Source: Acidobacteriota bacterium | GTDB taxonomy: Bacteria > Acidobacteriota > Terriglobia > Acidiferrales > UBA7541 | Direction: 5' to 3' | Length of the DNA stretch: 64,000 bases | Assembly (NCBI GenBank): GCA_003224085.1 | Contig: QHYK01000071.1 | Span: forward strand, 62,001 to 126,000 | Shown: one piece after another, positions 8,682 to 18,080 of the stretch | How the letters are laid out: every line of letters begins with the position of its first letter | Numbering within the stretch: the first letter of the stretch is position 1 | Made by a program: the position numbers and the translations under genes | The notes under the pieces: model-generated | The model's input: only the letters and a program-made list of their open reading frames with translations | Databases searched by the model: none | Told to the model about the DNA's origin: nothing

Positions 8682-9956
8682 CTAGCCTCCCCCTCGAGCT
8701 TCGCAGGTGGCAGCACGATCGATTAGAAACTTGCGTTCGCGGGCGTTTTGCGTAAGCGTTGCCGCGCGCTCGAACTCCGCTTGCGCTTCGGAGAGGCGCC
8801 CAAGCTTGAAGAGAAAATCGCCGCGAACACTGGGCAAGAGATGGTAAGCCTTCAGAGTCGGCTCAGAGGTGAGCTCATCGATGAGTTCGAGGCCTGCAGC
8901 AGGGCCAAAGGCCATCGCGACTGCAACCGCCCGATTCAGCTCCACGACCGGCGAAGGCGTGATTTGAGCCAAATTGTCGTAAAGGGCGGCAATGCGGCGC
9001 CAATCGGTTTCCGCAGCCGTGCGCGCGCGGGCATGGCACGCAGCAATGGCTGCCTGCACAGTGTAGGGACCTCGCGGCGCGCCGAGTTTCTCGGCACGCT
9101 CGAGCGCTGCGAGACCACGGCGGATGAGGAGCTGGTCCCAGCGCGCGCGGTCTTGATCGAGGAGCAAAATCGGCTCGCCGTCGGGACCGGAGCGCGCATG
9201 TAATCGCGAGGCCTGAATCTCCATCAGCGCGACCAATCCATGAACTTCGGGTTCCTGCGGCGCAAGCTCCGCAAGGATGCGGCCAAGGCGCAGCGCATCT
9301 TCGCAGAGCGCAGGGCGCATCCAGTCTTCACCAGCGGTTGCGGAGTAGCCTTCGTTAAAAATGAGGTAAATCACTTCGAGAACGGATGACAAGCGCGCAG
9401 CAAGATCGGGCCCGCGAGGAACTTCAAACGGCACCCGAGCTTCGCGGAGCGTGCGCTTGGCGCGAACGATGCGCTGGGCAACGGTCGGCTCCGGAATGAG
9501 GAAGGCCCGCGCGATTTCCTGCGTGGTGAGGCCGCCAAGCAAACGAAGCGTGAGCGCGACGCGCGCTTCGGTCGAGAGTACGGGGTGACAGGAAACGAAG
9601 ACGAGGCGGAGCAGGTCGTCGCTTATCTCGTGGTCTTCGGGAATCTCGAAGTCCGCCATGGCCATGTCTTGTTGCGTCTTTAGCTCGCGGCCAAGCTCCT
9701 CGTGCTTGCGCTCAAGAAGCTTGTTGCGGCGAAAGAGATCGATCGCGCGATGCTTCGCCGTGGCCATCAGCCAGGCGCCCGGATTGTCCGGAATGCCGGT
9801 GTCGGGCCATCGCTCGAGGGCGACAACGAGAGCGTCCTGCGCGAGCTCCTCAGCCAGACCAACATCGCGAACGATGCGCGCGAGGCCGGCGATGAGTCTG
9901 ACGGACTCGATTCTCCAGACAGCGTCAATGACGCGATGAGTTTCAGCCGATGACAC
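8682..9956 (-). CDS. ECF42-type RNA polymerase sigma factor with C-terminal TPR-like domain
   Basis: The 424-residue protein starts at GTG 9956. Region 2 (about 10-85) has WRIESVRLIAGLARIVRDVG and the promoter-melting helix; region 4 (about 115-175) has the helix-turn-helix GGLTTQEIARAFLIPEPTVA. The remaining 240 residues are helical, TPR-like (NEGYSATAGEDW, VELNRAVAVAMAFGPAAGLE). That long tail defines the ECF42 group, which is known to sit beside YCII/DGPF proteins, as it does here. No anti-sigma factor is present; the tail probably does the regulation. It lies at the 3' end of a run of minus-strand genes that includes two DGPF proteins. Confidence 0.92.
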   Translation of the reverse strand: MSSAETHRVIDAVWRIESVRLIAGLARIVRDVGLAEELAQDALVVALERWPDTGIPDNPGAWLMATAKHRAIDLFRRNKLLERKHEELGRELKTQQDMAMADFEIPEDHEISDDLLRLVFVSCHPVLSTEARVALTLRLLGGLTTQEIARAFLIPEPTVAQRIVRAKRTLREARVPFEVPRGPDLAARLSSVLEVIYLIFNEGYSATAGEDWMRPALCEDALRLGRILAELAPQEPEVHGLVALMEIQASRLHARSGPDGEPILLLDQDRARWDQLLIRRGLAALERAEKLGAPRGPYTVQAAIAACHARARTAAETDWRRIAALYDNLAQITPSPVVELNRAVAVAMAFGPAAGLELIDELTSEPTLKAYHLLPSVRGDFLFKLGRLSEAQAEFERAATLTQNARERKFLIDRAATCEARGGG

Positions 9957-10040
9957 AGCTACTCATCACACCATCTTCAACTCGTCGCCGCAAGTCGAGG
10001 CCGGGCATAGAGCGATACGGAAGCCAAATCGCGAGCTGAA

Positions 10041-10517
10041 CTAGCCTTGGTCGTAGGCTTTTTTCAAGCCGGCTATGTCAATTTTCTTCATCTTGAGCAT
10101 CGCTTCCATGACCCTCCTGGCCTTCTGCGGATTGGGGTCGCTCAGCAACTCGCCCAAGGCCGTGGGAATGATCTGCCAGGAAAGACCAAATTTGTCCTTA
10201 AGCCAGCCGCACTGGCTTTCTTTTCCGCCCTCAAGAAGGCGTACGTGCCCAATAGGTGTCCACTTCTTCCTGCGTCCTGCAGTTCACGACGAACGATATG
10301 GCCTCCGTGAACTTGAAAGGGGACCACCATTCAAGGCCGTGAACTCCTGTCCATCGAGAGTAAAAACCACCGTCATTACGCTGCCCTTGGGGTGGGGTCC
10401 AGCGTTTCCAAACCGAGTAGTTTTTACGATTTTGGAATTCTTGAAGATTGATGTGTAGAGCTTCGCGGCTTGCTCGGCTTGCGTATTGAACCACAAGAAT
10501 GGCGTGATCTTGGGCAT
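10041..10517 (-). pseudogene. VOC/PhnB-like (3-demethylubiquinone-9 3-methyltransferase-type) gene with two frameshifts
   Basis: An ATG at 10517 preceded by AAGGAGAG starts [20 protein letters not shown], the typical opening of this glyoxalase-fold family. The frame is lost after LNGGP (about 10325). It resumes in a second frame as [20 protein letters not shown] and is lost again after YW (about 10245). It resumes in a third frame from LLEGGKESQCGWLKDKFGLS to the stop at 10041. All three pieces are in family order with no missing residues, so only one or two bases are lost at each break. This could be a young pseudogene or two indel errors in an assembly. Members often accompany ECF42 sigma factors. 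Confidence 0.8.
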
Positions 10518-11030
10518 GGCTCTCTCCTTGTGCGCCGGCTAAACCGGCGCGGTGTAGTAAATGCAAAAGTCATACGAAAGTGGATTGGCGACCCAACTGG
10601 TTGCTGGCGGTGGTGCGTGGACACATCCGGTACTACAGTGTGCCCATGAACACACCGGCGCTGTGGATCTTTCGGTTTCAAGTCGGGTCTGGCACCGCAC
10701 GCTGTCGCGGCGCAGCCAGAACGGCCGCGTCCTCTGGGATCGTATGCGGCGCCTCATCAACCGCTGGCTGCCCTTGCCCACTATCTGCCATCCTGATCCT
10801 CTCCGCCGCATGGGCGTCGTTACCTAAGGCAAGAGTCGGTAGCTCCGCTTGTCCGGATCTGAGGAGGGGGTCGTGAGCAATCACGATCCCAACTCCGACA
10901 ATTCTCCTTACGTTGCTGACGCGTGGCTTCCTCTTGTCTAGTGACACTTTGATTGAGGGCGGGACGTGCATCACAGGATTGCCGGAAGCTAACTACGGAT
11001 ATGAAGTCGTCCCGCCCAAGTGGCGTGAAA
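10518..11030. other. Gene-free stretch, possible decayed repeat element
   Basis: No frame here looks like a normal protein. The minus-strand pseudo-translation from about 10960 to 10560 (VIAHDPLLRSGQAELPTLA, then QPAVDEAPHTIPEDAAVLAA, then in another frame RRCVHGHTVVPDVSTHHRQQ) resembles spurious translations I have seen repeatedly from intergenic DNA of other environmental bacteria. That is recollection, not a search result. It may be a dispersed non-coding repeat inserted in the sigma-factor cluster. Confidence 0.35.
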
Positions 11031-11402
11031 TTAGGATTTCGCTGCTGCGGCGGCTGGCGCGCAGGTATCCGCCTCGTAAATCTGGCGAAGTTCGCACTCG
11101 CCGTCTCCCGCAACTCGGAGAAACTGCCTGGCCAATTCAATCGCCTCTTCCTTGGAGTTCGCTTTCAGGATCGCGAAGCCGCCAACCAACTCCTTGGCTT
11201 CGCTGAAAGGACCGTCGGTCACGGTCAGTTTGCCATTTGAGGAGCGAACGCGCGCGCCAAACTTGCTTGGCAAGCAGCCTTCCGTAGCGAGCAACCACCC
11301 GGCCCTAAAGCCCTCCTCGACGAGCTTGCCCATCGTGGCCATCTCTTCCTGAGTAGGAGGAACGCCTCTCTCTGCCGTTTTATAGATGCTGAGAAATTTC
11401 AT
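11031..11402 (-). CDS. YCII-related (DGPF) domain protein 1
   Basis: I chose ATG 11402 (MKFLSIYKTAERG) because AAAGGAGA lies about seven bases upstream. The product is 123 residues, one YCII-like alpha/beta barrel-half domain. The signature is present as TVTDGPFSEAKELVGGFAIL, a close match to the family DGPFxExKE motif. Such proteins are regularly encoded beside ECF42 sigma factors and are thought to act in stress or antibiotic-linked responses, possibly as small enzymes; the chemistry is unproven. It lies 125 bp downstream of the alpha/beta hydrolase gene on the same strand. Confidence 0.88.
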   Translation of the reverse strand: MKFLSIYKTAERGVPPTQEEMATMGKLVEEGFRAGWLLATEGCLPSKFGARVRSSNGKLTVTDGPFSEAKELVGGFAILKANSKEEAIELARQFLRVAGDGECELRQIYEADTCAPAAAAAKS

Positions 11403-11528
11403 GTATAGTTCTCCTTTTTGTTTTTGCATTCCAACATTCGACTGCTGAGTACGTCTGAACGGATTTGAATCCCCGCTCTGTTAGCACCACGAGCGGCACT
11501 CCGCGAAATCGACAGGCGCTTTCATTTG

Positions 11529-12356
11529 TTACTTCGGTCCGGGCGTCGGCGCATCGAGAAACGGTAGGACTGTGGGCGCCAGTGACGGAGACGCAACGAT
11601 GTTGTAATGCGTCACCCCGGGCAGAATCGCCAGCTGAGCATTCGAGACTCCCGAACCATCCCAACCGCCGTCTTTCTTCCCGCCGCCGAGCAACTTGAAG
11701 AACTCCACGATATGTTCCGGAGGCATGGAGTCCGCGTCACCAAACACAAGTGTCGTCGGTGCCTTGATCGCGGCAATATCTTTCGACCAATCGAAGTCTC
11801 TGCGAAGCAAATCCCCCATTTTGGTAACCAGGACCGTCCAATCCCCTGGCTTCGGTGCGATTCGTGAATAAGTCTGATACAGGGGACTCTGCTTCAACTG
11901 CTCGGCGACGGCAGGTCCCAGATGTGCCATGGCAGCGAGGATCTCGGGATACCATCCATCTCGCTTGAAAACCGCTGAGACCACCACCAGCTTCCGGACG
12001 GTGGCGGGATGCCGGATAGTCAATTGCAGCGCCGTCCCACCACCAAGCGAATAACCCATGACGTCGGCCTTTTCAAACCCAAGATGCTTCATCAACGCCG
12101 CGATATCGTCCGCCAGTGCCTCGTAACTGATGGGGCGATCGATGTCTCCTGTGCGTCCGTGCGCCTGCAAGTTCGGAGCAACCACTCGGCGGGTCTTCGC
12201 GAGCGCCGGCAAGAGTTGGCCGAACATTTCCGTCGAGCCAAGTCCTCCGTGCAGCAGGATTAGCGGCTCTCCCGTACCGTGGATTTCGTAATAGAGTCGG
12301 AGTCCGTTCACCGGAGCGTAGCCGGTCTTGACAGTTGGCGTACCCGCCTGCCCCAT
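11529..12356 (-). CDS. Alpha/beta hydrolase
   Basis: The start is the ATG at 12356 (MGQAGTPTVKTGYAPVNGLR); the frame extends further up only by overlapping the neighbouring gene. The 275-residue product has the alpha/beta hydrolase order: oxyanion HGG loop (LILLHGGLGS), nucleophile elbow GYSLGG, Asp in VFGDADSMPP and the His in LPGVTHYNIVA near the C terminus. There is no signal peptide. It probably hydrolyses a small ester, lactone or epoxide. It is flanked by two DGPF proteins on the same strand, 37 bp after the upstream one, so it is likely part of the ECF42 regulon. Confidence 0.9.
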   Translation of the reverse strand: MGQAGTPTVKTGYAPVNGLRLYYEIHGTGEPLILLHGGLGSTEMFGQLLPALAKTRRVVAPNLQAHGRTGDIDRPISYEALADDIAALMKHLGFEKADVMGYSLGGGTALQLTIRHPATVRKLVVVSAVFKRDGWYPEILAAMAHLGPAVAEQLKQSPLYQTYSRIAPKPGDWTVLVTKMGDLLRRDFDWSKDIAAIKAPTTLVFGDADSMPPEHIVEFFKLLGGGKKDGGWDGSGVSNAQLAILPGVTHYNIVASPSLAPTVLPFLDAPTPGPK

Positions 12357-12393
12357 GCTACGAGAAGCTTCAATTATGCTCCCGTTTTCTTCT

Positions 12394-12816
12394 TCACCTA
12401 TTCTGCGCAAGTTTCCTTTCCATTTCGCGAGCGCGGTCCACTGCTTCGCTCGGACTGAAATCCTCCAACTCGAAAAACTGGCGGACCTCAATTTCGCCCT
12501 CCTGGCTGTCACCTTGCGGATTGGGCGCGCGTTTGGCCCATTCAATGGCTTCTTCGAGCGATTTCACCTGGATGATCCAATAGCCTGCAATCAGTTCTTT
12601 GCTTTCGGTGAAAGGGCCGTCCACTACGGTTCGCTTGCCCCCAGAGAACTCAATGCGTGCGCCTTTAGAACTCGGCTGGAGACCGGAGAGATCGAGCAGT
12701 ACGCCTGCTTTCATCAACTCTTCGTTGTACTTGCCCATCGCGGAAAAAAGTTCTTCACTCGGCATCTTGCCTGCTTCCGAATCTTTACTGGCCTTCACTA
12801 TCATCATGAATCGCAT
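12394..12816 (-). CDS. YCII-related (DGPF) domain protein 2
   Basis: ATG 12816 (MRFMMIVKASKDSEAG) has GGGAG upstream at good spacing and is preferred to GTG codons at 12825. The 140-residue product carries TVVDGPFTESKELIAGYWII, the YCII/DGPF signature, plus a C-terminal helix rich in Arg/Glu. It is paralogous to the protein at 11031-11402 but only distantly similar apart from the signature. It is the first of the minus-strand stress genes; transcription would continue into the hydrolase and the second DGPF gene. Confidence 0.88.
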   Translation of the reverse strand: MRFMMIVKASKDSEAGKMPSEELFSAMGKYNEELMKAGVLLDLSGLQPSSKGARIEFSGGKRTVVDGPFTESKELIAGYWIIQVKSLEEAIEWAKRAPNPQGDSQEGEIEVRQFFELEDFSPSEAVDRAREMERKLAQNR

Positions 12817-12989
12817 AGCCACCACTCCCTTGGTTTTGATTTTGAGCTGGCTTCCGGCGCTATCGCTGCCGCTGAATCCGGCCCCTACTTTAACGTCGAA
12901 TGGGGCTCAGTCAAATCGACATGACATTTTTTGGAAGTAAGGGTTTGACTGAAAAAGCCCTAATACCAGGACGCTAGAGCCTGCGGCCG

Positions 12990-13277
12990 CTAGGCCACTC
13001 CAGCAAGAGCCAGAACGCACGGCAACCAAGATACGGAAATCCGAAGGAGACCATCCAAGAACCTGAGGTGAACCAAAGCGCAGGGCTGCAGTAGATGCCA
13101 AGCAGCCAGAAGAATCGAGGGCAGCGCCTCTATGGCAACCTTCACGGGGATGCCGAGCAAATAGATCAGACCGCATTTGCCCAGATCCAGGCTTCCAACC
13201 GTCGCGAGGCCCAAAAGTGCCAAGACGGCTCCCGTTGCCGAGTTTATTTCTTGGGAGCTTGTTTCTTGTTTTGCCAT
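12990..13277 (-). CDS. Small hydrophobic protein, 95 aa
   Basis: ATG 13277 (MAKQETSSQEINSATGAVLA) has GGAGG about five bases upstream. There are two or three hydrophobic segments: GAVLALLGLATVGSL, VAIEALPSILLAAWHLL and LLRISVSWLPCVLALAGVA. The N-terminal QEINSATG stretch and the central EALPS helix resemble small acidobacterial membrane proteins of unknown function that I have seen before; there is no named domain. It may be unrelated to the downstream DGPF genes, from which about 170 bp separate it. Confidence 0.6.
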   Translation of the reverse strand: MAKQETSSQEINSATGAVLALLGLATVGSLDLGKCGLIYLLGIPVKVAIEALPSILLAAWHLLQPCALVHLRFLDGLLRISVSWLPCVLALAGVA

Positions 13278-13551
13278 CGCTGCCTCCGTGGAATAGCTTT
13301 TTCCGATTCTGCGTATATGTCGAATGAACAAGCGCAAAATCGACACACGCGGCAGATTCCATGTAGGCCTTAGCTAAGTCGTTGCTGCGAATGGGCTTCC
13401 AGTGTAGCAAATTTCTGACCGTCACGTGGGAACGCCGGGCTTTGGCCCCTCGGTGTTTCTTCTTGACAATCTTGGCGCGGGCGTACATCTTGGATGGCTT
13501 TGCCCCCCTTCTATTTATGACGGTGAGAAGCGTGGAGCCAACAAACCCCAA

Positions 13552-14511
13552 ATGACAAAGGTCCGGCTCTGTTTCCACGATCGTTGTTTCGATGGCACGG
13601 CTTCCGCCGCTCTTTTTTACCGCTTTTACCGGGAGAAATTCGACAAGAGCGCCGAGTTTTCATTTACCGGCATGACGCATCGCGCCGCGCAACCGTGGGA
13701 AGACGGTATCTTCGACGGCGACGAAAACGTAATAGTGGATTTCAAATATTCGAATTCGCCCAAGGTGACTTGGTGGTTCGATCATCACCAGAGTGCATTT
13801 CTGACTCCCGCCGACGCGGAGCAATTTCGCCGGCAAATGCGGGAGCACCTGTTTTATGATCCGGATTACAAGTCTTGTACCAAACTGATTGCCACGGTGA
13901 CGAAAGAAAAATTCGGGTTTGATACCTCACCGCTTGCGGATTTGATTCTTTGGGGCGACATCATTGACGGGGCGCAGTATCCGACGCCACAAGCCGCCGT
14001 GGAACTCGGTGAGCCGGCAACGCAACTCGCTTTGGTGATTGAGGCGGCGCCGGAGAATGGGCTGCCCGCGCAAATTATTCCGGATTTGGCGTATCGGCCG
14101 CTCGCCGAGATGGTGAAAATACCGCTGGTGGCCAAACATCTTGGTCCGCTGCTCGAACGCCATCGAAGGTCCATTGAAATTCTGGGCCAGCGCATCGAAG
14201 CACGCGACGGAGTGATTTTCTTTGACGTCAGCGATTTGGAACTGGAAGGCTACAACAAATTTATTCCCTATTTATTGCATCCGGAATGCGTGTATTCGGT
14301 GAGCGTGAGCGCGTCGCCGGCGCGCGCGAAAGTCTCGCTGGGCACCAATCCTTGGAACCAGGCGACGGCCAAACAAAACCTTGCTTCTCTCGCTGAAAAG
14401 CACGGCGGCGGGGGCCATCCACGCGTTTCCGCCATTTCGTTCGACCCCGGAAAGTTGGCTCATGCACGCGAAGTGGCCAGCGAACTAGCCACCATTTTGC
14501 GCCGGAAATAG
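13552..14511 (+). CDS. DHH-family phosphoesterase
   Basis: The reading frame opens at 13426, but the ATG at 13552 (MTKVRLCFHDRCFDGTASAA) begins the domain exactly, so I use it; 319 residues. Motif I is CFHDRCFDGTAS, where many relatives have DxDG or HxDxDG. The DHH motif is at residues 77-79 (WWFDHHQS). The C-terminal DHHA1-like part ends in HGGGGHPRVSAI, which binds the substrate phosphate. Relatives are nanoRNases, c-di-AMP phosphodiesterases or oligonucleotide-handling enzymes; which substrate applies here is open. It is followed closely by tRNA-Lys. Confidence 0.85.
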   Translation: MTKVRLCFHDRCFDGTASAALFYRFYREKFDKSAEFSFTGMTHRAAQPWEDGIFDGDENVIVDFKYSNSPKVTWWFDHHQSAFLTPADAEQFRRQMREHLFYDPDYKSCTKLIATVTKEKFGFDTSPLADLILWGDIIDGAQYPTPQAAVELGEPATQLALVIEAAPENGLPAQIIPDLAYRPLAEMVKIPLVAKHLGPLLERHRRSIEILGQRIEARDGVIFFDVSDLELEGYNKFIPYLLHPECVYSVSVSASPARAKVSLGTNPWNQATAKQNLASLAEKHGGGGHPRVSAISFDPGKLAHAREVASELATILRRK

Positions 14512-14546
14512 CGTTTGATCTGCAATTTGGTGTGCTCCTGGGCAGA

Positions 14547-14575
14547 TCGACAAATTCTCGTGTCCCATGTAAAAT
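14547..14575 (+). promoter_or_regulatory. Probable sigma-70 promoter of tRNA-Lys
   Basis: TCGACA at 14547-14552 and TAAAAT at 14570-14575 are separated by exactly 17 bp. The predicted start of transcription is near 14582, ten bases before the mature tRNA 5' end. Spacing and position are what a tRNA promoter should have; no experimental support is implied. Confidence 0.5.
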
Positions 14576-14591
14576 TCTAAAATCCATCATT

Positions 14592-14890
<299 letters not shown>

Positions 14891-15024
14891 TCACGCTATC
14901 TGGAGTGATTCGCATTTTCCGGATCGCGGAAGGCAAAGGATCCGCGGAAGAGCCATTGAAGTGAGGTCTTCTGCGATGGCGGCGAGTTTGCCGTCAAACG
15001 GGATTCCCATTAGTGGCGGGAGCC

Positions 15025-18000
15025 CTACTCGTATCTCAAAGCGGCCATTGGATCGACGTTTGTCGCACGTCGCGCCGGGATCAGGCAAGCGACCAGCGCA
15101 ACCAGAACCAGCAACGCGCTGACTACCACAATGGTAAAGGGATCGTAGGCGCTCACGTCGTACAACATGGCCTTCAAATACCGCGTCACGCCCAGCGCCA
15201 CGCCGATGCCGGCAGCAGCGCCCGCGAGAGCCAGCCAGAGTCCCTGGTTCACGACTAGTCGTAAGACATCGCCCCTTTGCGCGCCAAGCGCTGAGCGAAT
15301 GCCGATTTCGCGCGTCCGGCGCGTGACCTCATACGCCAGCAGTCCATACAACCCGATGCACGCCAGCGCAAGTGCCAGCAAACCAAAAAGTCCTGATAGT
15401 CGCGCCACAAGCCTTTCCTGAAACAGCAGCCGGTCGATCTGCTGCGATTCCGTGGTTAGGTCTCGGAGCGGCAGGTTCGGGTTGATCTGCGCCACCGTGC
15501 GCCGAATCGCGGGAACCAAAGCTTGCGGGTCACTCGCCGTGCGCACCTCGAACGATGCGCCCTGCATGGTCTGCGGCACGTACATCATCGGGCTGGTTTC
15601 CCGCCGCAGATCGCTGTACTTTGTGTCGCGAACCACGCCGATGATTTCATAGCCCGGACTCGCCGGCCCATCCTGGCTTGCCGCGGATTGGCCGAAGCGT
15701 TTTCCTAAAGGATTCTCTTTACCAAGAAACTTCGCGACGAACGCCTGGTCCACAATCACGGGCGTCGGTACGGCGGGTGGCGCCGACCGGCTAGCCGCGC
15801 TTGCAGCAATCTCATAATCGGAGGCGGTGAAACCGCGGCCGGCATTGAAGGGAATCTGCATGGTGCTGAAGAAATTCGGGCCAACCGCCAGCACATCGGA
15901 TTCCGACTCCCGATCCTGAGGAGTTCCCGGCCAGTTAAACATCGTGGCCATCAACGCGCCGCTCAGCAGCGGGACCATGGAATAGCTTGCTGATTTTACG
16001 CCGGGCGTTTCCGTAAGGCGGCCCTGCAAGTCACGGTAAAAGCTGTCGATCTGCGCATCCTGGTAACCTGCAAGCGACGGGTTAATTCCGAAAATTACGA
16101 GATTGTGAGAATCGAAGCCCACGTCAATGCTACGCAGATTTTGCAGCGTCCGCACCAGCAGACCTGCGCCAACGAGCACCACGATCGCCAGCGCCATTTG
16201 CGTCACCACAAGCGCGTTGCCGATGCTGAACCTTCCCCCGACGCCACGGGATATTTTCGTCGAAGCGCTGAACCCTTCCTTCAATCTAGGAGTTACATCC
16301 ACACGTACGCTGCGAAAGGCTGGAGCAAGACCGAACAGGATTCCTGTGAAGAGCGAAATCGCAACGGTGAATCCCAGCACGCGAAGATCGAGACCCGTCG
16401 CAAATGTCAGCGGACGCGGCTGATTGTTCGCTACAAACGAAATGATCGCGTGCGAGCCCCACAAAGCAAAAACGATTCCCAGGATGCCGCCCGAGGCGGC
16501 GAGAAGCAGGCTTTCCGTCAATAGCTGTCGCACGATGCGCATCCGTCCGGCCCCGAGCGCCAGCCGCAATGCCATTTCCTTCTGCCGCGCCGCTGCGCGA
16601 GCCAGCATCAGTCCCGCCACGTTCGAGCATGCAGTCAGTAAGATAATCCCCACGGCGAACATCAGAACGTACAACGGATTCGCAAACCGCCCGCGCGCCC
16701 CCGTCAATCCCGTCTGCGCATTGACGAGGGTTACTGTCGGCTCATCGTCGGGCTTCGAGAGCGTCCTCGGTTCCTTCGGTGCATCTGGCGCCGCATCGAG
16801 CGGCGCCTGACCTTGTGCGACCGGCGGGAACGGAGCCTGAATTCTGGCGGCTCCCTGGCCCCCGGCGGCTGGAGGCGCAGCGCCCTGAACAACTGTAGAG
16901 CCTTGCGGACCGCCCGGTGGCGGCGGCACGGCCCTCGCTCCGGCCGGTGGCGGGCCACCCATAACCACTTGTCTCGAAGCAGGAACTCCTCCGCCTCGCG
17001 GCTCTGGAGGTCCTGGCATTCCTGCTCCCGCCTCGAACAGCGGAATGGATCGGTGCAGCACCTCGTTGCGGAACATCCCGCTAATGGCTGCCTGAGCCTG
17101 CAACATCGGCGCCTCGGTTTTCAGCCGCCCGAGAATGGTCAGCCACCAATACGTTACTTTTTCCTCCCGGTTGTCCCACATCCGCGGATTGCTAATCCTC
17201 GGCCCGGCTGCGAGTGGCAGCCAAACGTCGTAATCGCTTCCCGGCGTTATCCCCGTGAATCGCTGCTCGACGACTCCTACGATTGTGAAAGCCGCTCCAT
17301 TCAATTCAATCGTGCGCCCAACCGCATTTTGCGCTCCGCCGAAGGAGCTTTGCCAGTAGCCATAATTGAGCACCGCCACCGGCGCCGCCGTGGGCGAATC
17401 GTCGCTCATTTCCAGCTCGCGGCCCGCAGCAGCTTTTAATCCAAGTGTGTGAAAGAAATCTCCGGAAACCAGTTGACCGCTGATCATGCTCGCGGGACCA
17501 TTCCCGGTCAGTGCCAGTGGACCTGCGTTGGCAAACGCCGCCACTCCCGAAAACTGGTTGGTATTCCTCACCTCGCGAAATATCGGTTCGGAAAATGAGC
17601 ACCCGGAGGGATTGGCTGCGGCATAGCGCAGATTGCTGGGGCAATCTCCCGAGGACATGTACCCGTTAATTCGCGGCGCCTTGCGCGCGCTCCATCGCAG
17701 CACCACCAACTCCGACGGCTTTTCGACGGGAAGCGACCGCAGCATCACCGCATCGATCAGGCTGAAAATCGCTGTGTTTGCGCCGATGCCCAGCGCCAGC
17801 GTAAGCACGGCGACGGCCGCAAAAGCGGACGACTTGCGCAGCATCCGCAGGCCGTAGCGAATGTCCTGCCAGAGCTCGTCGAGCCAAACGACCCGCCACA
17901 CGTCTCGAGTTTCTTCTTTCACTCGCGTCACGTTCCCGAATTTGCGTACCGCCGCGTAGTGCGCCTCTTCCGGAGTCATCCCGCGCTCGATGTTGTCCTG

Positions 18001-18069
18001 CGTTTCTCTCTCAATGTGTTCGCGAATATCCGCGTCGAGCTCATCCAACATGCGTTTGCTGCGCCCCAT
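15025..18069 (-). CDS. ADOP-type ABC transporter permease (MacB/FtsX family), with Pro/Gly-rich insertion
   Basis: ATG 18069 (MGRSKRMLDELDADIREHIE) gives 1014 residues. Residues 1-60 form the helical N-terminal extension of duplicated orphan permeases; the first membrane helix follows RYGLRMLRKS. The MacB periplasmic domain spans about 105-460, then three helices, a second periplasmic domain (about 640-880) and three more helices ending with the ARRATNVDPMAALRYE motif. Residues 346-440 are a Pro/Gly/Ala/Gln-rich stretch not expected in the family, placed just before the second helix block. No ATPase is encoded nearby, as is usual for this group. It lies directly downstream of a PadR gene. The exported substrate is unknown. 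Confidence 0.9.
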   Translation of the reverse strand: MGRSKRMLDELDADIREHIERETQDNIERGMTPEEAHYAAVRKFGNVTRVKEETRDVWRVVWLDELWQDIRYGLRMLRKSSAFAAVAVLTLALGIGANTAIFSLIDAVMLRSLPVEKPSELVVLRWSARKAPRINGYMSSGDCPSNLRYAAANPSGCSFSEPIFREVRNTNQFSGVAAFANAGPLALTGNGPASMISGQLVSGDFFHTLGLKAAAGRELEMSDDSPTAAPVAVLNYGYWQSSFGGAQNAVGRTIELNGAAFTIVGVVEQRFTGITPGSDYDVWLPLAAGPRISNPRMWDNREEKVTYWWLTILGRLKTEAPMLQAQAAISGMFRNEVLHRSIPLFEAGAGMPGPPEPRGGGVPASRQVVMGGPPPAGARAVPPPPGGPQGSTVVQGAAPPAAGGQGAARIQAPFPPVAQGQAPLDAAPDAPKEPRTLSKPDDEPTVTLVNAQTGLTGARGRFANPLYVLMFAVGIILLTACSNVAGLMLARAAARQKEMALRLALGAGRMRIVRQLLTESLLLAASGGILGIVFALWGSHAIISFVANNQPRPLTFATGLDLRVLGFTVAISLFTGILFGLAPAFRSVRVDVTPRLKEGFSASTKISRGVGGRFSIGNALVVTQMALAIVVLVGAGLLVRTLQNLRSIDVGFDSHNLVIFGINPSLAGYQDAQIDSFYRDLQGRLTETPGVKSASYSMVPLLSGALMATMFNWPGTPQDRESESDVLAVGPNFFSTMQIPFNAGRGFTASDYEIAASAASRSAPPAVPTPVIVDQAFVAKFLGKENPLGKRFGQSAASQDGPASPGYEIIGVVRDTKYSDLRRETSPMMYVPQTMQGASFEVRTASDPQALVPAIRRTVAQINPNLPLRDLTTESQQIDRLLFQERLVARLSGLFGLLALALACIGLYGLLAYEVTRRTREIGIRSALGAQRGDVLRLVVNQGLWLALAGAAAGIGVALGVTRYLKAMLYDVSAYDPFTIVVVSALLVLVALVACLIPARRATNVDPMAALRYE

Positions 18070-18080
18070 GACTTGCTCTC

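Noticed and set aside
12907-13578. Long minus-strand frame of 223 codons
   Set aside because: It overlaps two better genes, has low-complexity composition and no domain; a shadow.
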